From positions 1 through 7,163 of the forward strand of contig CALIBC010000004.1 in assembly GCA_938045615.1 (NCBI GenBank): 7,163 bases of DNA, read 5' to 3'. This document shows, one piece after another, positions 5,630 through 7,163 of this stretch. The notes under the pieces are model-generated. The model made no database searches and was not told the DNA's origin. It saw nothing but the letters and a program-made list of their open reading frames with translations. How positions within the stretch are numbered: position 1 is the stretch's first letter; each line of letters starts with the position of its first letter. The translations under genes were made by a program, and so were the position numbers. The DNA comes from an uncultured Clostridia bacterium (GTDB taxonomy: Bacteria > Bacillota > Clostridia > Peptostreptococcales > Anaerovoracaceae).

Positions 5630-6649
5630 ATGTTGAATGGGAAATCTGTTTTGATAACAGGAGGAACTGGTTCCTTTGGTAATGCATTTGTTAAAACTAT
5701 ACTTAGAGATTATCCAGATGTGAAGAGGATTGTGGTATATTCGAGAGGAGAGTTAAAGCAGTATAATATGCAGCAAGTATACCCCCAATCGATATATCGA
5801 CAAATGCGGTATTTTATTGGTGATGTTAGAGATGCTGAACGCATTAAACAGGCATGTGAGGGTATTGATATTATTATTCATGCCGCTGCGATGAAACAAG
5901 TTGATACGGCTGAATATAATCCCGAAGAATGTATAAAAACAAATGTTGGGGGGGCTCAAAATGTTATTCATGCTGCCCTGCATTGTGGTGTTAAGCATGT
6001 CGTAGCTCTTTCGACAGATAAGGCTTGCGCACCGATTAATTTGTATGGAGCCACAAAGCTCACTTCTGATAAATTGTTTATTGCGGCAAATAATATAAGA
6101 GGATCTCGTGATGTAAGATTTTCTGTTGTTCGATACGGTAATGTTATGGGTTCTAGAGGGTCTGTTATCCCGTTTTTTCTCGAAAAGAAGAGGGACGGAG
6201 CTGATTATCTTCCCATCACTGATAGAAGAATGACGAGATTCAATATTTCCTTAGAAGAAGGAGTTGCATTGGTTATGTATGCGATAAAACATCATATAGG
6301 AGGGGAGATTTTTGTTCCTAAAATACCGTCATATAGGATCATTGATATAGCTCGAGCAATAGCCCCGGAAATGCCTATAAAAGAGATTGGAATAAGGCCA
6401 GGGGAGAAATTACATGAGGAAATGATTACTGTTACGGATGCGGAGAACACCCTAGATATAGGGAATTATTACGCAATTCTTCCTACTATCTCATATGGCT
6501 ATATGAAAGAAGAATATATAGCGCATCATGGCGCAATGTTTATGCCTACTGGCTTTCATTACAGTTCGGATAATAATATTAAATGGGAGACTGTTGAATC
6601 AATACGAGAAAAAATTAGGAAGTTTATAGATCCTAATTTTTGTGTGTAG
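5630..6649 (+). CDS. pseB: PseB-type UDP-N-acetylglucosamine 4,6-dehydratase (inverting)
   Basis: A complete 339-residue extended short-chain dehydrogenase/reductase, close to the roughly 330-335 residues usual for PseB/FlaA1. The NADP-binding loop is GGTGSFG (11-17), followed by YSRGELKQ (37-44) and GDVRD (64-68). HAAAMKQVDTAEYNP (84-98) and TNVGGAQNV follow. The active-site set is STDKAC (Thr129, Asp130, Lys131) and YGATK (Tyr139, Lys143). Later motifs are RFSVVRYGNVMGSRGSVIPF (163-182), DRRMTRF (198-204), EIFVPKIPS and RPGEKLHEEM (256-265). PseB converts UDP-GlcNAc to UDP-2-acetamido-2,6-dideoxy-L-arabino-hexos-4-ulose, the first step to pseudaminic acid, in the cytoplasm. The family usually reads MKHVPIAEYNP where this protein has MKQVDTAEYNP, a small local difference. 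No Shine-Dalgarno sequence is evident before the ATG, but the start lies right before the Rossmann strand. PseC or other pse genes are not in view because an IS begins about 300 bases downstream. A CapE/WbjB-like dehydratase for another 6-deoxy sugar is the main alternative. Confidence 0.88.
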   Translation: MLNGKSVLITGGTGSFGNAFVKTILRDYPDVKRIVVYSRGELKQYNMQQVYPQSIYRQMRYFIGDVRDAERIKQACEGIDIIIHAAAMKQVDTAEYNPEECIKTNVGGAQNVIHAALHCGVKHVVALSTDKACAPINLYGATKLTSDKLFIAANNIRGSRDVRFSVVRYGNVMGSRGSVIPFFLEKKRDGADYLPITDRRMTRFNISLEEGVALVMYAIKHHIGGEIFVPKIPSYRIIDIARAIAPEMPIKEIGIRPGEKLHEEMITVTDAENTLDIGNYYAILPTISYGYMKEEYIAHHGAMFMPTGFHYSSDNNIKWETVESIREKIRKFIDPNFCV

Positions 6650-6948
6650 TAGTATGTAAAATTGTTTGCGGAAAGCCTTGATTCTGCTGTCGAAATTTAG
6701 AATAGGTTAAAAATATATATTCTATGCCGGAAGGTTACTATTGTTCCTGATCAATGTTTGCTGTTGATTTCATTTGAGAGCGGTGTCTTATGTTATTTAC
6801 TGTCGGTGGAACCATGTCTTTTAATATGTAATATGATTGATAATAAAGCGCACGCATAGGCTAGATGTAAATATTTTTGCGCGCCGTCATGCTCATTAAT
6901 GCTCTCCCGAATTGGTGTCTATTTCCGAAGAACGAGGATAAGGGTTAA
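6650..6948. other. Unassigned sequence between pseB and the IS element
   Basis: About 300 bases without a recognisable gene. The longest + strand open stretch is about 55 codons without a convincing start or family motif, and no aminotransferase (PseC) signature such as a SxK lysine motif is seen. The sequence is AT-rich with a block of alternating A and T near 6710-6722. A TATTTTTG at 6872-6879 matches the TAnnTTTG -7 pattern but has no partner -33 box. Confidence 0.5.
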
Positions 6949-7163
6949 CAGGGCAACCGCATCAAAATGTCATTTCCTTTGAGATATGGAAAAGATCGAC
7001 TATTTCTCTACAGTACCGGATCCTCGCGTGAAGGGACGTTGCAAGCATAAGTTGAGCGACATATTAATCATCGCTATAGCCACTTATCTCTGTGGCGGAG
7101 ACGATTACGCATCTATGTATGAGTTTTGTAAACATCGAGGTGAATCGCTGAAGCCGTTGGTAG
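6949..7163 (+). mobile_element. Left end of an ISAs1-family insertion sequence (3' partial)
   Basis: CAGGGCAACCGC begins at 6949. ISAs1-family elements typically begin with CAGGG, and the transposase ATG follows only 37 bases later, as is common for compact IS left ends. The right end and its inverted repeat lie beyond the window. The flanking bases (ending ATAAGGGTTA at 6948) should be repeated after the right end if the 8-10 bp target duplication of the family was made. The exact boundary is inferred from the CAGGG motif alone. Confidence 0.65.
6986..7163 (+). CDS. ISAs1-family transposase, N-terminal part (3' partial)
   Basis: 59 codons are visible before the window ends. The peptide reads FSTVPDPRVKGRCKHKL, then SDILIIAIATYLCGGDDYAS and MYEFCKHRG. 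The order DPR, H-x-L-x-DIL-x-IAI, then CG-x-DD/E and an EF helix, is the signature of the DDE_Tnp_1-associated N-terminal domain found in ISAs1 (H repeat-associated) transposases. The DDE catalytic domain is outside the window. The frame is clean with no stops, in contrast to the two decayed transposases upstream, so this copy may be active or recent. The ATG at 6986 is preferred because the upstream ATG at 6967 is in another frame. Confidence 0.85.
   Translation, partial: MEKIDYFSTVPDPRVKGRCKHKLSDILIIAIATYLCGGDDYASMYEFCKHRGESLKPLV

Noticed and set aside
5753..5998. 81-codon - strand open frame
   Set aside because: It is entirely antisense to the well-conserved PseB coding sequence.
6872..6879. 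TATTTTTG as a promoter for the IS transposase
   Set aside because: It matches the -7 pattern only; no TTTG -33 box lies at the right distance, and such matches are common in AT-rich DNA.
1..7163. CRISPR array, tRNA or rRNA genes
   Set aside because: No regularly spaced direct repeats, cloverleaf-like sequence or rRNA-like segments were seen on either strand.

Overview
The window is a piece of a surface-polysaccharide (capsule or O-antigen type) locus from a Bacteroidota bacterium, most likely of the order Bacteroidales and possibly Porphyromonas-like. This rests on protein style: a Wzx flippase opening with MGLIIRQSIKG, a Gfo/Idh/MocA oxidoreductase plus nucleotide-sugar dehydrogenase pair, and an ISAs1-type transposase. 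Shine-Dalgarno signals are also generally weak. The genus is an inference and is not proved by the window. All intact genes lie on the + strand.

Layout from left to right. Positions 1-314 hold the 3' end of a Gfo/Idh/MocA (WbpB/WlbA-like) sugar oxidoreductase. Its stop codon directly abuts the ATG of a complete 428-residue UDP-HexNAc 6-dehydrogenase (315-1601). Positions 1602-4063 (about 2.46 kb) hold no intact gene. This stretch is an insertion-sequence graveyard. On the - strand (2186-2996) there is a frameshifted, stop-riddled IS5-family transposase. On the + strand (about 3170-3655) there is an N-terminally truncated IS630-family transposase with at least three frame changes, one of them explained by a visible 7-bp tandem duplication. 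Several compact palindromes also lie in this stretch. A Wzx-type flippase (4064-5560) and a PseB-type UDP-GlcNAc 4,6-dehydratase (5630-6649) follow. After about 300 bp of unassigned sequence, an ISAs1-family element begins with a CAGGG terminus at 6949, and its transposase (from 6986) runs off the window.

How the genes fit together. The first two genes would make UDP-activated N-acetylated uronic acids: C6 oxidation of a UDP-HexNAc, then C3 oxidation as in the WbpA/WbpB route to diacetamido-uronic acids. The flippase would move the finished lipid-linked repeat unit across the inner membrane. PseB would start the pseudaminic-acid branch, or another 6-deoxy-HexNAc branch. The intact biosynthetic genes fall into two modules separated by dead transposons. 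The right-hand module is cut off by a living-looking IS where further pse genes would be expected. I see no clearly new biological system. The most informative material is the decayed transposase pair that the simple open reading frames hide.
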